Positions 24,939 through 32,299 of a stretch of DNA of 35,780 bases are shown in pieces (the stretch's first letter is position 1; every line of letters starts with the position of its first letter). The position numbers and the translations under genes are program-made. The stretch is from Nostoc sp. S13 (GTDB taxonomy: Bacteria > Cyanobacteriota > Cyanobacteriia > Cyanobacteriales > Nostocaceae). Below the pieces are notes generated by a model that was not told the DNA's origin, did no database searches, and saw nothing but the letters and a program-made list of their open reading frames with translations. The DNA lies in contig NZ_JAQYWQ010000075.1 in NCBI RefSeq assembly GCF_029379315.1, positions 1 to 35,780 on the forward strand, read 5' to 3'.

Positions 24939-25119
24939 ATTTTAAGATAAACATAGACATGCTTTTACGTATTAGGGAGCATCCTACACTGCGGTCAGCC
25001 ACTTTGTCTGACGCAATTCGTTCAAAAACTTATTTTCACTAATTCATTAAGCAAGGCATTAAAAGTCAAAACTATACGATTAATATTTGATTTCTGAAAA
25101 AGCTCGGTATAACTCGAAA

Positions 25120-25254
25120 AGCCTAATTCCTTATTCCCTATTCCCTACTCCCCACTCCCCGCCTACGTAGATAATTTCAAAAATCAAATACGATTCCTAT
25201 ACATTACTTTACTCACAATTAAATTGTATACATAGTGTATACAATTTAATTGTG
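25120..25254. repeat. tandem repeats and 19-bp perfect hairpin
   Basis: CCCTATTC/CCCACTC-type heptamers (about 25130-25162) precede a perfect inverted repeat of 19 bp, CACAATTAAATTGTATACA (25214-25232) with TGTATACAATTTAATTGTG (25236-25254) and loop TAG. It starts 12 bp after the stop of the RTX-like gene on the minus strand. The rest of 24939-25266 shows no gene. Confidence 0.75.
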
Positions 25255-25266
25255 GTAATTCTCGTT

Positions 25267-26433
25267 TCAAGTCAAACTACTGTAGGAGAAAGAGCTGTCT
25301 GCAAAGATAAAATTCTCACAGCCAGTTGTCGAAAGGGTAATAGACTTTCCATTATTGTTGAAGGTAATGTTGGCAGGGTTTAGACTATTGCCAGAAATAA
25401 CACCAGATACACTAACTTCAGAACGCTTGAAAGCGCTCACATCAAGGGTGTCAAAACCATTCCCGCCATCAACAATTGCAGATCCGAACCCTTTGAAGTA
25501 GTCATCCCCAGTCCCTAATTCAAAGCGGATACCGCCACCAATAGTGACTTTCTGTTGAACTTTATCGATATTACTAGTGGCGGTAACTTTGTCATTCCCA
25601 TCACCAGTCTTGATGATTCCTTGCCCATAAATACCATAGGCAGTACCACCAATTGTGGTTGTTGCTTCTCCGGTGAGGATGTCATGGCCATTACCAGTAT
25701 CAATGATGCCGTCATTGAAGATGCCATAGGCTAGGATGTTTGCTTCCAAGCTGTTTGCAGAACCCTTAATCGTGTCAGTATTTTCACCCGTAGTAATAAT
25801 TGCTTTTTTAATATTCTGGATGCCGATGCTGCTTTTGCTCCGCCCTGTGATGATGGTGGCGTCTTCGATGTTCTTGTTCTGACTATCAATGCTAGTAGTG
25901 CTGATCCTTTCTGTGGTGGGGATGGTGTCTTCTTGAATGACCTGGACAAATCCAACATCAATATATTTAGGTATAGGGGAAATTATATATTTGCCTCTGC
26001 TGCCAGCAGTACCAGTGCCGATGAGCGTATCTTCTCCTTTGCCAGTAGTTAGTTTATCACTGTTACTAATGCCAATTCCAGCACCGCCGTAGCCGCTTTC
26101 GCCTGTGATCCTGTAATTACTAGTAGTGCCCTCGGCGGAACCTTCGCCACCAATACCACCAGTCCCAGTGCCAGTGATAGTGTCATTTCCGTCCCCTGCA
26201 TCAAAACTGCCACTGTTGCTGATGCCGGTTCCAGTATCGCCAGTACCGCCACCAGTACCACCAGTACCACCAGTACCAGTAATACTGTCGTTTGCTGAAA
26301 ATGTACTAATCACACCTGGATTTAAAATATCAATACCAATCGCCACAGATGCATTTAACTCTTCTCCGACTAAAGTATCGATACCGGAAGTACCGATGAA
26401 ATTAGGTGGAACCGTAAGTCTAGGCATTGACAA
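25267..26433 (-). CDS. RTX-like Gly/Asp-rich repeat protein
   Basis: A 388-aa protein without a classical signal peptide. Seven degenerate calcium-binding nonapeptides of the GGxGxDxux type are visible: GDGNDTITG (80-88), GKGEDTLIG (131-139), GENTDTIKG (216-224), GNGHDILTG (247-255), GDGNDKVTA (277-285), GTGDDYFKG (307-315) and GNGFDTLDV (324-332). Spacing is 30-85 residues, much looser than in true RTX toxins. Residues 54-70 are almost pure Gly/Thr. Calcium binding and type I secretion are expected from the family but no transporter is nearby. It sits between two CadD-type genes. Mono-exonic and convergent with neither; likely its own promoter in 26434-26607. Confidence 0.8.
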   Translation of the reverse strand: MSMPRLTVPPNFIGTSGIDTLVGEELNASVAIGIDILNPGVISTFSANDSITGTGGTGGTGGGTGDTGTGISNSGSFDAGDGNDTITGTGTGGIGGEGSAEGTTSNYRITGESGYGGAGIGISNSDKLTTGKGEDTLIGTGTAGSRGKYIISPIPKYIDVGFVQVIQEDTIPTTERISTTSIDSQNKNIEDATIITGRSKSSIGIQNIKKAIITTGENTDTIKGSANSLEANILAYGIFNDGIIDTGNGHDILTGEATTTIGGTAYGIYGQGIIKTGDGNDKVTATSNIDKVQQKVTIGGGIRFELGTGDDYFKGFGSAIVDGGNGFDTLDVSAFKRSEVSVSGVISGNSLNPANITFNNNGKSITLSTTGCENFIFADSSFSYSSLT

Positions 26434-26498
26434 AATCCTCTCTATCGAAATAATTACTTTGTAATTTTAAAACTTAGTTGTGCCAGAAGGTTAAAATA

Positions 26499-26554
26499 AT
26501 TCGTAATTGATAATGACGTTAGCGAGTCTGCAAAAGTCATTACGAATTACGAAT
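26499..26554. repeat. 19-bp imperfect inverted repeat between divergent genes
   Basis: ATTCGTAATTGATAATGAC (26499-26517) and GTCATTACGAATTACGAAT (26536-26554) pair at 17 of 19 positions with an 18-nt loop. It lies between the divergent RTX-like and CadD-type genes. A related TTCGTAATT word is common in cyanobacterial spacers, so it may be a repeat and not an operator. Confidence 0.6.
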
Positions 26555-26607
26555 TAGTAATTAGTTAATTTGGTATGGTGATAAGTCGTAGGTTCTAAAA
26601 ATCCAGC

Positions 26608-27270
26608 ATGAGTAAGCTAGGGACAACCTTCAGTGAAGGAATAATTGCCTTCATAGCCACTAACATAGATGACATTATTATCTTGTTAATATTTTTCTCA
26701 CAGGTAAATGTTAATTTTCGGCGGCGGCATATCTTACTCGGTCAATATCTAGGTTTTGCAGCCATTATCATCGCTAGCTTACCAGGATTTTTTGGTGGCT
26801 TGGTCGTACAGCGAGAATGGATAGGATTGCTAGGACTGCTACCAATAGCAATTGGTATTCAGCAATTAGTATTTAGAAAAGAAGAAACTATAACAGTTCA
26901 GACAGTCAGCAGTGATTTTAGGCAGTCCACATCTACTAACCCCGTATTGTCTTTTATTTTGAGTATTTTGCATCCCCAAACCTATAAAGTAGCAGCAGTA
27001 ACGATCGCTAATGGTGGTGACAATATTAGTATATATATTCCTTTATTCGCTGGTCATGATCTTGCCAGCTTGGGAGTAATTCTAAGTATATTTTTTGTCA
27101 TGGTCGGGGTTTGGTGTGCGATCGCTTATTTTTTAAGCCGTCAACCTACCATTGCTGATATTTTAAGTCGCTACGGTCAAGCTGTCGTACCTTTTGTGTT
27201 AATTGGCTTGGGTCTGTTCATTATGTATGAACGAGGTACATTTACTCTACTACCTTGGGTGAGAAGTTAA
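26608..27270 (+). CDS. CadD-family cadmium/cation transporter (copy 2)
   Basis: A 220-aa paralogue of the gene at 24228. It has the same opening (EGIIAFIATNIDDIIILLIFFSQ, about 9-31), the FGGLVVQREWIGLLGLLPIAIGIQQLV core and a second acidic motif AAVTIANGGDNISIYIPLFAG. The C-terminal segment ADILSRYGQAVVPFVLIGLGLFIMYE parallels that of copy 1, so the whole protein is related. Substrate unknown; family precedent is cadmium or other divalent cation export. It is divergent from the RTX-like gene and ends 44 bp from the convergent TauE gene. Confidence 0.87.
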   Translation: MSKLGTTFSEGIIAFIATNIDDIIILLIFFSQVNVNFRRRHILLGQYLGFAAIIIASLPGFFGGLVVQREWIGLLGLLPIAIGIQQLVFRKEETITVQTVSSDFRQSTSTNPVLSFILSILHPQTYKVAAVTIANGGDNISIYIPLFAGHDLASLGVILSIFFVMVGVWCAIAYFLSRQPTIADILSRYGQAVVPFVLIGLGLFIMYERGTFTLLPWVRS

Positions 27271-27313
27271 TCAATGTTGAATGCTGGATTTAGGGTTGAA
27301 AATCTCAAATTGC

Positions 27314-28111
27314 TCACACTTGATTAACTAATTTCCAACTTACCATCATCAAAATGGCGTAAATGATAAACCGTAGTGGGCGTTGCGGAGCTACCTGGCA
27401 GATTTTAGCGCCTAGTAACACCCCTGGCACAGAGCCTAGCCAGATAGGCAGTACCAAACTCCAATCAACTGTTCCCAGGCTGAGATGACCGAGGGCTGTA
27501 AACACTAGTAAAATTGCTGCATGTGAAATATCAGTACCCACTAACTTGCGTGCATCAAGGCGGAAAAACCCAATCAGCACTAGGGCAAACATTGAACCTG
27601 AAGAGACACTAGTTAGACCAACCAAACAGCCTAAAATTCCTCCCAAAGTGATTGTTAGGAAGCGACCAAAATTAGTTTCTAAGTCGAACTTTGGCAGTTC
27701 GGGTAAATTAAACTTGGGCAAAAAAGTCAATAACAACAATTGCACTAGTGCTAACACTGTGACTAACAAAATCATCCCGCCAAGCAAACGGAGCAAGATA
27801 TTATCCAGGTTATACTCACCTGTACGTTTAATGAAGTGCAAAATCCCCACCCCGAACAGTGAGCCTGGAACACTCCCGAATGCCAGCCATTTGACAACTT
27901 CTGTGTCAAGGGTTTTCTGTTCCCAATGCTTAACGCTACCAACAATCTTCATCAATGTGGCAGCCACAACATCAGAACTCACTGCGATGGAAGGCGGAAC
28001 CTGAAAAACAAAAATCAACATTGGGGTGATGAGAGAGGCGCCGCCAATTCCTGTCAAACCAACGATGATGCCAACAAAAAAGCTTAAGAGCGGTAGTAAT
28101 AAATAGTGCAT
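27314..28111 (-). CDS. TauE/SafE-family anion exporter
   Basis: A 265-aa membrane protein with about seven hydrophobic segments. It opens LPLLSFFVGIIVGLTGIGGASLITPMLI (about 6-32), the conserved GxxxGxxGxGGG-like entry of TauE/SafE permeases, and repeats a related motif at LGGILGCLVGLTSVSSGSMFALVLIGF (about 155-181), reflecting the internal duplication of the family. Members export sulfite, sulfoacetate or other C2-sulfur compounds; the substrate is not predictable here. Nearby cysteine-synthesis genes are on the other side of the CadD-RTX cluster, so a sulfur link is only suggestive. A weak AAGAG sits just before the start. Confidence 0.88.
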   Translation of the reverse strand: MHYLLLPLLSFFVGIIVGLTGIGGASLITPMLIFVFQVPPSIAVSSDVVAATLMKIVGSVKHWEQKTLDTEVVKWLAFGSVPGSLFGVGILHFIKRTGEYNLDNILLRLLGGMILLVTVLALVQLLLLTFLPKFNLPELPKFDLETNFGRFLTITLGGILGCLVGLTSVSSGSMFALVLIGFFRLDARKLVGTDISHAAILLVFTALGHLSLGTVDWSLVLPIWLGSVPGVLLGAKICQVAPQRPLRFIIYAILMMVSWKLVNQV

Positions 28112-28130
28112 ACTCTTGTGGGGGTTTCAA

Positions 28131-28158
28131 CAATCAGTTATCAGCTATCAGTTATCAG
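28131..28158. repeat. short direct repeat upstream of tauE-type gene
   Basis: ATCAGTTATCAG occurs twice with an intervening CTATCAGTTATCAG, giving a degenerate tandem array. Confidence 0.6.
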
Positions 28159-28249
28159 AGTTCTGTTGAGCCTCCCACTTCTATAAGTGAGCAGCGTCGG
28201 TTAGGCTTTAAATCCCCAAACGAAGCCTTGATAACTGTTCACTGACTTA

Positions 28250-28539
28250 ACTACGAACAGCTAGAACCGAAAATTAGCTAAAGCTTCACTGCTAGAGAAC
28301 AGCAGCCAAACTATAGCCCAGTGGTAGACGGAGCTAGTTATGGCAAGTTATTGTGTTTCTCAAGGGATGAGTGACACAAAGGTTATCCAGCTAAAGGTTA
28401 GGGCAGAGGATTCCTGGATAACTTAAAACCTGTATAGAAGTTTTTGTCAGCATGACAACTAGCATTTAGCTGAAACAGGCTTTGATAACTACTTATGGGT
28501 CAGTTGCTCTGCTAAACTCAATTTCTAACTGGTTTTTTT
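28250..28539 (+). ncRNA. candidate structured RNA with terminator
   Basis: No open reading frame covers this stretch, but the plus strand has a run of consecutive hairpins. These are CTGCT/AGCAG near 28290; TTGTGT-tt-CTCA with TGAG-tg-ACACAA (28351-28379); GTTATCCAG with CTGGATAAC (28382-28390/28414-28422); and CCTGT/ACAGG (28429-28433/28475-28479) enclosing TTGTCA-gca-TGACAA (28444-28458). The run ends in TCAGTT/AACTGG (28500-28505/28527-28532) followed by seven T (28533-28539), a plausible terminator. It does not match RNase P, tmRNA, SRP or 6S RNA as I know them. The 5' end is a guess. It could instead be a decayed mobile element. Confidence 0.3.
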
Positions 28540-28838
28540 GCGGTTTTACATGTAAAAGCACGTAAGGCGATGCACTTACCGTATTTTACTTGTAAGCATG
28601 ATCAAACGTCCAGCGTATTCGCATTGTATATCGCTAAATTCTCTGGATAATACACCGCAGGCGGTTAAATTTCTGAGGACTGGTTGCTAAAAAAATTACC
28701 CTGAAGTTAATAACCATAGGGATAATTCAAAATCTTATAGAAAAGATATATATATCGCGTCTTTACATCTGGATTCATACTGCAATTGGGCAACACTGTG
28801 AAACCGATTACAATAATCAAGGTCAAATCCGATTCCCT

Positions 28839-28974
28839 AGTCTAAATCCAATACGCTTGGGTTAAGGCTTAACTCTTTGTCAAAGTCAATTTTAACGAAC
28901 CGCGTTCGCGTAGCGTTTCGTAGAGAAGAAAGAGAAGGAAGAAATGCTTAACTGAACTGTATTGAGTCTAAATC
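28839..28974. mobile_element. MITE-like element with perfect 10-bp target duplication
   Basis: The element 28849-28964 (116 bp) begins CAATACGCTTGGGTTAAG and ends with the inverse of CAATACAGTTCAGTTAAG (14 of 18 bases match). AGTCTAAATC lies immediately on both sides (28839-28848 and 28965-28974), a perfect 10-bp target site duplication. This shows true transposition. The right duplication abuts the alcohol dehydrogenase remnant. A diverged relative is at 5740-5828. Confidence 0.8.
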
Positions 28975-29100
28975 TTGTTTGGTAAAGGTCAAATCGCCAA
29001 AATTGCTGTTGAAATTTCTGCTGATGCCAAAATCCTCATTATTTACGGTGGGGGTAGCATCAAAACTAACGGCCTCGACCAGGTGAAGTCTGCGTTGGCT
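28975..29100 (+). pseudogene. iron-containing alcohol dehydrogenase (YqhD-like) remnant
   Basis: The frame translates FGKGQIAKIAVEISADAKIL and then IYGGGSIKTNGLDQVKSAL, which is the conserved N-terminal region of YqhD/butanol-dehydrogenase type Fe-ADHs (FGKGQI, YGGGSIKxNGxYDQV). About one codon is lost at NG-LDQV, and the sequence no longer resembles the family after about 29100. The N-terminus before FGKG is missing; the MITE inserted immediately upstream. Later sequence contains stops and the second copy of element B. It is a fragment of roughly 40 codons from a gene of about 385. Confidence 0.65.
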
Positions 29101-29182
29101 TGCTTTACCGCGCAAGCAATTATAACTAACCTTATTGAAAGAAAAGCTAATAATTTGTATTCAATAATTAATTCAAATATGT

Positions 29183-29269
29183 TAGACATCTGGTGAAATT
29201 AAATATGCGTTATCTAGAACTCTTGTAGAGACGCGAAATTTCGCGTACATTCTTTTTCGGAGATGTCTA
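29183..29269. mobile_element. MITE-like element B, copy 2 (87 bp, inverted)
   Basis: Reverse complement of the element at 12711-12801, with a 4-bp deletion in the central palindrome and a few substitutions. Its right end GGAGATGTCTA (29259-29269) is intact; its left end is degraded (TAGACATCTGG). It is bounded by TA. Confidence 0.7.
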
Positions 29270-29305
29270 TTGACTGTGAGGAATTGATCATGATAGTATT
29301 AATCA

Positions 29306-29317
29306 GACCATTCGGTC
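29306..29317. promoter_or_regulatory. TetR-type operator before the tetR gene
   Basis: GACCATTCGGTC is a near palindrome (GACC-N4-GGTC) 12 bp before the ATG, as common for autoregulated TetR proteins. Its core ACCATTCGGT recurs inverted at 30403-30412. Confidence 0.6.
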
Positions 29318-29329
29318 GGAAATAAATTC

Positions 29330-29923
29330 ATGTCCAAAGGCGAAGAAACAAAAAGCAGAATTCTCTACCAAGCAGCCGAACTGTTTAACCAACAGGGTTA
29401 TGCAGGCTCATCGATGTCAGATATCATGCGTGTCACTGGATTGCAGAAAGGAGGAATTTACAATCACTTCCAAAGTAAAGATGATCTGGCGCTACAGGCT
29501 TTTGACTTTGCGATCGCTCGCATCAAACAGCATACTAGATTTGCATTACGAAGTAAACGCCACGCAGTTGAACGCCTGCAAGCAATCATTAGCGTATTTA
29601 GTAGCTTCGCAGAAAATCCACCGATTAAGGGAGGGTGTCCACTGCTGAATACTGCTGTGGAAAGTGATGATGCTCATCCGGCGTTGCGGGAACGTGCTCA
29701 ACAGGCGATGAACTCTTGGCTGTATCTGATTCGTCGAATTATTGAAACGGGAATTAAAAAGGGTGAAATTCGCCCACAAGTGAGTGCTGATGAAATCGCT
29801 ACCATCATAATTGCAACGCTGGAAGGAGCGATAATGATGAGCAAGCTTTATGGAGATTCAATTCACATGGATAGGGTAATTAATCACCTGAATCAATACT
29901 TGGAAACTCACCTTGAGAAATAA
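29330..29923 (+). CDS. TetR-family transcriptional regulator
   Basis: A 197-aa protein. The N-terminal helix-turn-helix is TKSRILYQAAELFNQQGYAGSSMSDIMRVTGLQKGGIYNHF (about 7-47, with the GGIYNHF recognition helix). The rest is an all-helical ligand-binding domain with a cysteine in KGGCPLLNTAVE, as in TetR proteins that sense small electrophiles or lipophilic compounds; the ligand is unknown. The operator-like palindrome overlaps the promoter region, and the next gene starts in a TAATG overlap with its stop. The unit with a thioesterase and a GST suggests stress or detoxification control, an inference from context. Confidence 0.9.
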   Translation: MSKGEETKSRILYQAAELFNQQGYAGSSMSDIMRVTGLQKGGIYNHFQSKDDLALQAFDFAIARIKQHTRFALRSKRHAVERLQAIISVFSSFAENPPIKGGCPLLNTAVESDDAHPALRERAQQAMNSWLYLIRRIIETGIKKGEIRPQVSADEIATIIIATLEGAIMMSKLYGDSIHMDRVINHLNQYLETHLEK

Positions 29924-30366
29924 TGCTAGTAAATAATAACTTGTATAGACCATTAGAAGTAATATTAGCAATTCCTGTAAGAACATACGACATTGATTTT
30001 ATGGGAATCGTGAGTAATATTGTGTATATCAGATGGCTAGAGGATTTGCGTTTAAAGTTTTTAGATGAACATTGTCAACTCAATCAGCAAATTGAGCAAG
30101 GATATACACCGATTGTAGCGGGAACGCAAATTGAATATAAATGTCCGATAAAGATTATTGATCAAGTGATTGGACGTTTATGGCTGAGTAATTTAGGACG
30201 ATTGAAGTGGACTGTGCAGGCTGAAATTTTAGCTAACAATGAGTTAGCAGCAGTGGCTACACAAAAAGGTACTTTTATTAGTTTACACAATGGTCGTCCC
30301 GTTAAAATTCCAGAAGAATTGCAAAAGAAATATTTCCAGTGTCAGCAAGTGACTCAGGAAATTTGA
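29923..30366 (+). CDS. hotdog-fold acyl-CoA thioesterase (4HBT-like)
   Basis: A 147-aa protein of the 4-hydroxybenzoyl-CoA thioesterase/YbgC type. IPVRTYDIDFMGIVSNIVYIRWLEDLRLKFLDE (about 17-49) contains the conserved D-x-x-G-x-V-x-N-x-x-Y motif with the catalytic Asp, though the usual YDxDxMGHVNN reads FMGIVSN here. The later IEYKCPIKIIDQVIGRLWL strand matches the fold. Substrate is not predictable; family members hydrolyse short acyl- or aromatic-CoA. ATG overlaps the tetR stop (TAATG), so translation is coupled. Confidence 0.85.
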   Translation: MLVNNNLYRPLEVILAIPVRTYDIDFMGIVSNIVYIRWLEDLRLKFLDEHCQLNQQIEQGYTPIVAGTQIEYKCPIKIIDQVIGRLWLSNLGRLKWTVQAEILANNELAAVATQKGTFISLHNGRPVKIPEELQKKYFQCQQVTQEI

Positions 30367-30402
30367 ATTTGATAAAAGCTGAAATTTTTTAAGTATTTTC
30401 AA

Positions 30403-30412
30403 ACCGAATGGT
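30403..30412. promoter_or_regulatory. TetR-type operator before the GST gene
   Basis: ACCGAATGGT is the inverse of the ACCATTCGGT core at 29307-29316 and lies 20 bp before the GST start. It suggests the regulator also controls this gene from an internal promoter. Confidence 0.55.
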
Positions 30413-30432
30413 TTTATTTATTAAGGATTTAG

Positions 30433-31098
30433 ATGCTGAAATTTTACTACAATCCGCTCTCACAAAATGCTCGTCGTGTGTGGCTCACCTTACTGGAAAA
30501 GGAGATTCCCTTTGAATCAGTTTTGATAAATTTGGATGGCGATCAATTACAACCAGAGTTTTTGACAATTAACCCCTTTTCTCACATTCCGGTTGTGGTG
30601 GATGAGGGTTTTCGAGTTGTAGAATCACTGGCAATTATGGACTATTTAGAAAGTAAATATCCTACACCTGTAATGCTACCTTCTGAGCCTCAGGCGTTAG
30701 CAAAGGTGAGGATGGTGAAATTAGTCACTGCTAATGAATTATTTCCACAAGTAATTTCACTAATTTATGAAAGCGAAGATTCACCGCAAGCTGTACAAGC
30801 AAAGCAGCATATAGATAAGGTATTGAAATTTTTTACACAAATGCTTGGCAATGGCAGTTTTTTTGGTAGTCAGCAATTAACTTTAGCAGATATCGTTGCG
30901 GGAATAGCTGTACTTTCATTACCTAATTTAGGTGTTAATCTCAGTGATTACCACAGGCTAAATGAATGGTCTGAGCGCTTGATGCAACGTCCAGCATGGC
31001 AGAAAACCAAATTGAGCAGTGAAGAATTTGAAGCGTTTAAAGGGCGAGTTAGAGCTTTAGTGAGGTTGCGTAGGAATAAAGCCAATAAGAACAAATAA
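30433..31098 (+). CDS. glutathione S-transferase family protein
   Basis: A 221-aa protein with an N-terminal thioredoxin-like domain (KFYYNPLSQNARRVWLTLLEKEIPFE, about 3-28; cis-Pro site FSHIPVVVDEGFRVVESLAIMDYLE, about 49-73) and a C-terminal all-helical domain (about 85-205). SQNARR carries the likely GSH-activating Ser, so it is of the Ser/Cys class. The substrate is unknown; detoxification or dehalogenation-type conjugation is family precedent. AAGGA lies 5 nt before the ATG. It follows the thioesterase by 66 bp and has its own operator-like site in that gap, so it is part of the TetR unit. Confidence 0.93.
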   Translation: MLKFYYNPLSQNARRVWLTLLEKEIPFESVLINLDGDQLQPEFLTINPFSHIPVVVDEGFRVVESLAIMDYLESKYPTPVMLPSEPQALAKVRMVKLVTANELFPQVISLIYESEDSPQAVQAKQHIDKVLKFFTQMLGNGSFFGSQQLTLADIVAGIAVLSLPNLGVNLSDYHRLNEWSERLMQRPAWQKTKLSSEEFEAFKGRVRALVRLRRNKANKNK

Positions 31099-31288
31099 CA
31101 AGTGATTAGCGAGTCTATGCGTGTTGAGGTGGGATATCAAGAAGTAATTGCGATCGCTAACGAATCAAGTACACTCTATAGCAATCTCTAAAATTGGTAT
31201 CACCATTGAAGTTGTCATATCTTTAAGAACATGAAAAGGGAGGAAAATTTATCCTCATCACTCCTTATAAGCTACTCCTTACAACAAT

Positions 31289-32056
31289 TTACTTAGCATC
31301 AGTCAATATCTTTTTGATATCTTCTAGCTGCACCACTCCTGAAAAAGTCGGACTATTAATTACAAAGAAAGGTGTACCAGGAATACCCAATTTCTCAGCT
31401 AGCTGGATATCTTTCTTAATTGCAGGAGTGGCAAGAGTCAGGTCGCGTTTAAACTTACCTAAATCAAGATTCAGTTTTTTAGCAATATCTAAATATAACG
31501 CTTCACTTAGCTGCTTTTGATTAGTAAATAGCGCATCATGATATTCCCAAAATTTGCCTTGCTGATATGCAGCCCAAGCCGCTGTTGCAGCTGGCAATGC
31601 TTCAGCATGAATTGAAGCCAGAGGTAAATTCTTGTAAACTAATCTTACTTTATCTGGATACTTTGCTAACAATTCTTGCAAGGTTTTATGCGCCTCAGCA
31701 CAATAGGGACATTGAAAATCTGAAAATTCTATTAGCACAGTTTTTGATTTAGTTGAACCTGTGGTGGGAGACTCACCAATCACTGTTTGAGGATTATTCT
31801 TAAAATCCTCTAAAAATGCTTGCTGTGCTTGTTTGACTTTCTGTTGTTGTTGCTGCTGATAAGCTTGAACAGACTCAATAAGTATCTCTGGGTGTTCCCG
31901 GATAATTTGTAATACTTGCTGTTCCAACTGCGGATCAATGGTGCTGTTAGCTTGTGCAGGAAATGACCAGGTGACAACCAAACATAGCAGACCTATAGCT
32001 TTCCAAGTACGCAGATACTTAGATAAGGGACTAAACGAATCAAAAAATATACCCAT
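31289..32056 (-). CDS. DsbA-like thioredoxin-fold oxidoreductase
   Basis: A 255-aa exported protein. It has an N-terminal hydrophobic segment (about 17-35, AIGLLCLVVTWSFPAQA, cleavage or anchoring possible), a Gln-rich coiled helix (about 50-90) and a DsbA thioredoxin domain with the CPYC active site in SDFQCPYCAEAH (about 113-124), cis-Pro loop GIPGTPFFVI (about 225-234). CPYC and the thioredoxin fold predict disulfide oxidation or isomerisation in the periplasm or thylakoid lumen. AAGAG precedes the ATG. It is convergent with the GST gene. Confidence 0.92.
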   Translation of the reverse strand: MGIFFDSFSPLSKYLRTWKAIGLLCLVVTWSFPAQANSTIDPQLEQQVLQIIREHPEILIESVQAYQQQQQQKVKQAQQAFLEDFKNNPQTVIGESPTTGSTKSKTVLIEFSDFQCPYCAEAHKTLQELLAKYPDKVRLVYKNLPLASIHAEALPAATAAWAAYQQGKFWEYHDALFTNQKQLSEALYLDIAKKLNLDLGKFKRDLTLATPAIKKDIQLAEKLGIPGTPFFVINSPTFSGVVQLEDIKKILTDAK

Positions 32057-32299
32057 ATAAAAACTCTTAATAATTCAAAATTGACACATTAAAGACATTT
32101 ACATTCGGCGAGTCTTCGCCCGTCTGTAGCTTGCTTCCCGCAGGGGAACTGAACAGACATAAGGATCTTAAACACTTATAATTTACGATAAATATTTTTT
32201 TTAACTCATAGATGCACAGTCGGTTCGACCTAATAGTACGCTTCAATTTAAAATACCCTAATTTTAATTATCGGGATTCTATAGATCACTTTTTACTTG
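32057..32299. other. spacer, no gene seen
   Basis: Contains a small hairpin GGCGA-gtc-TTCGCC near 32107 inside a repeat-like GC-rich stretch. No gene or clear terminator is seen. Confidence 0.4.

Noticed and set aside
26126..26464. Proline-rich plus-strand frame opposite the RTX-like gene
   Set aside because: It is the complement of Gly/Thr-rich repeat codons and overlaps the real gene completely.
28318..28370. tRNA-like segment (GCCCAGTGGTAGA)
   Set aside because: It resembles a D arm only; no T arm with TTC or acceptor pairing could be found.
31177..31190. Second complete CTATAGCAATC element near the GST gene
   Set aside because: Only one end is recognisable; no inverted partner was found nearby.
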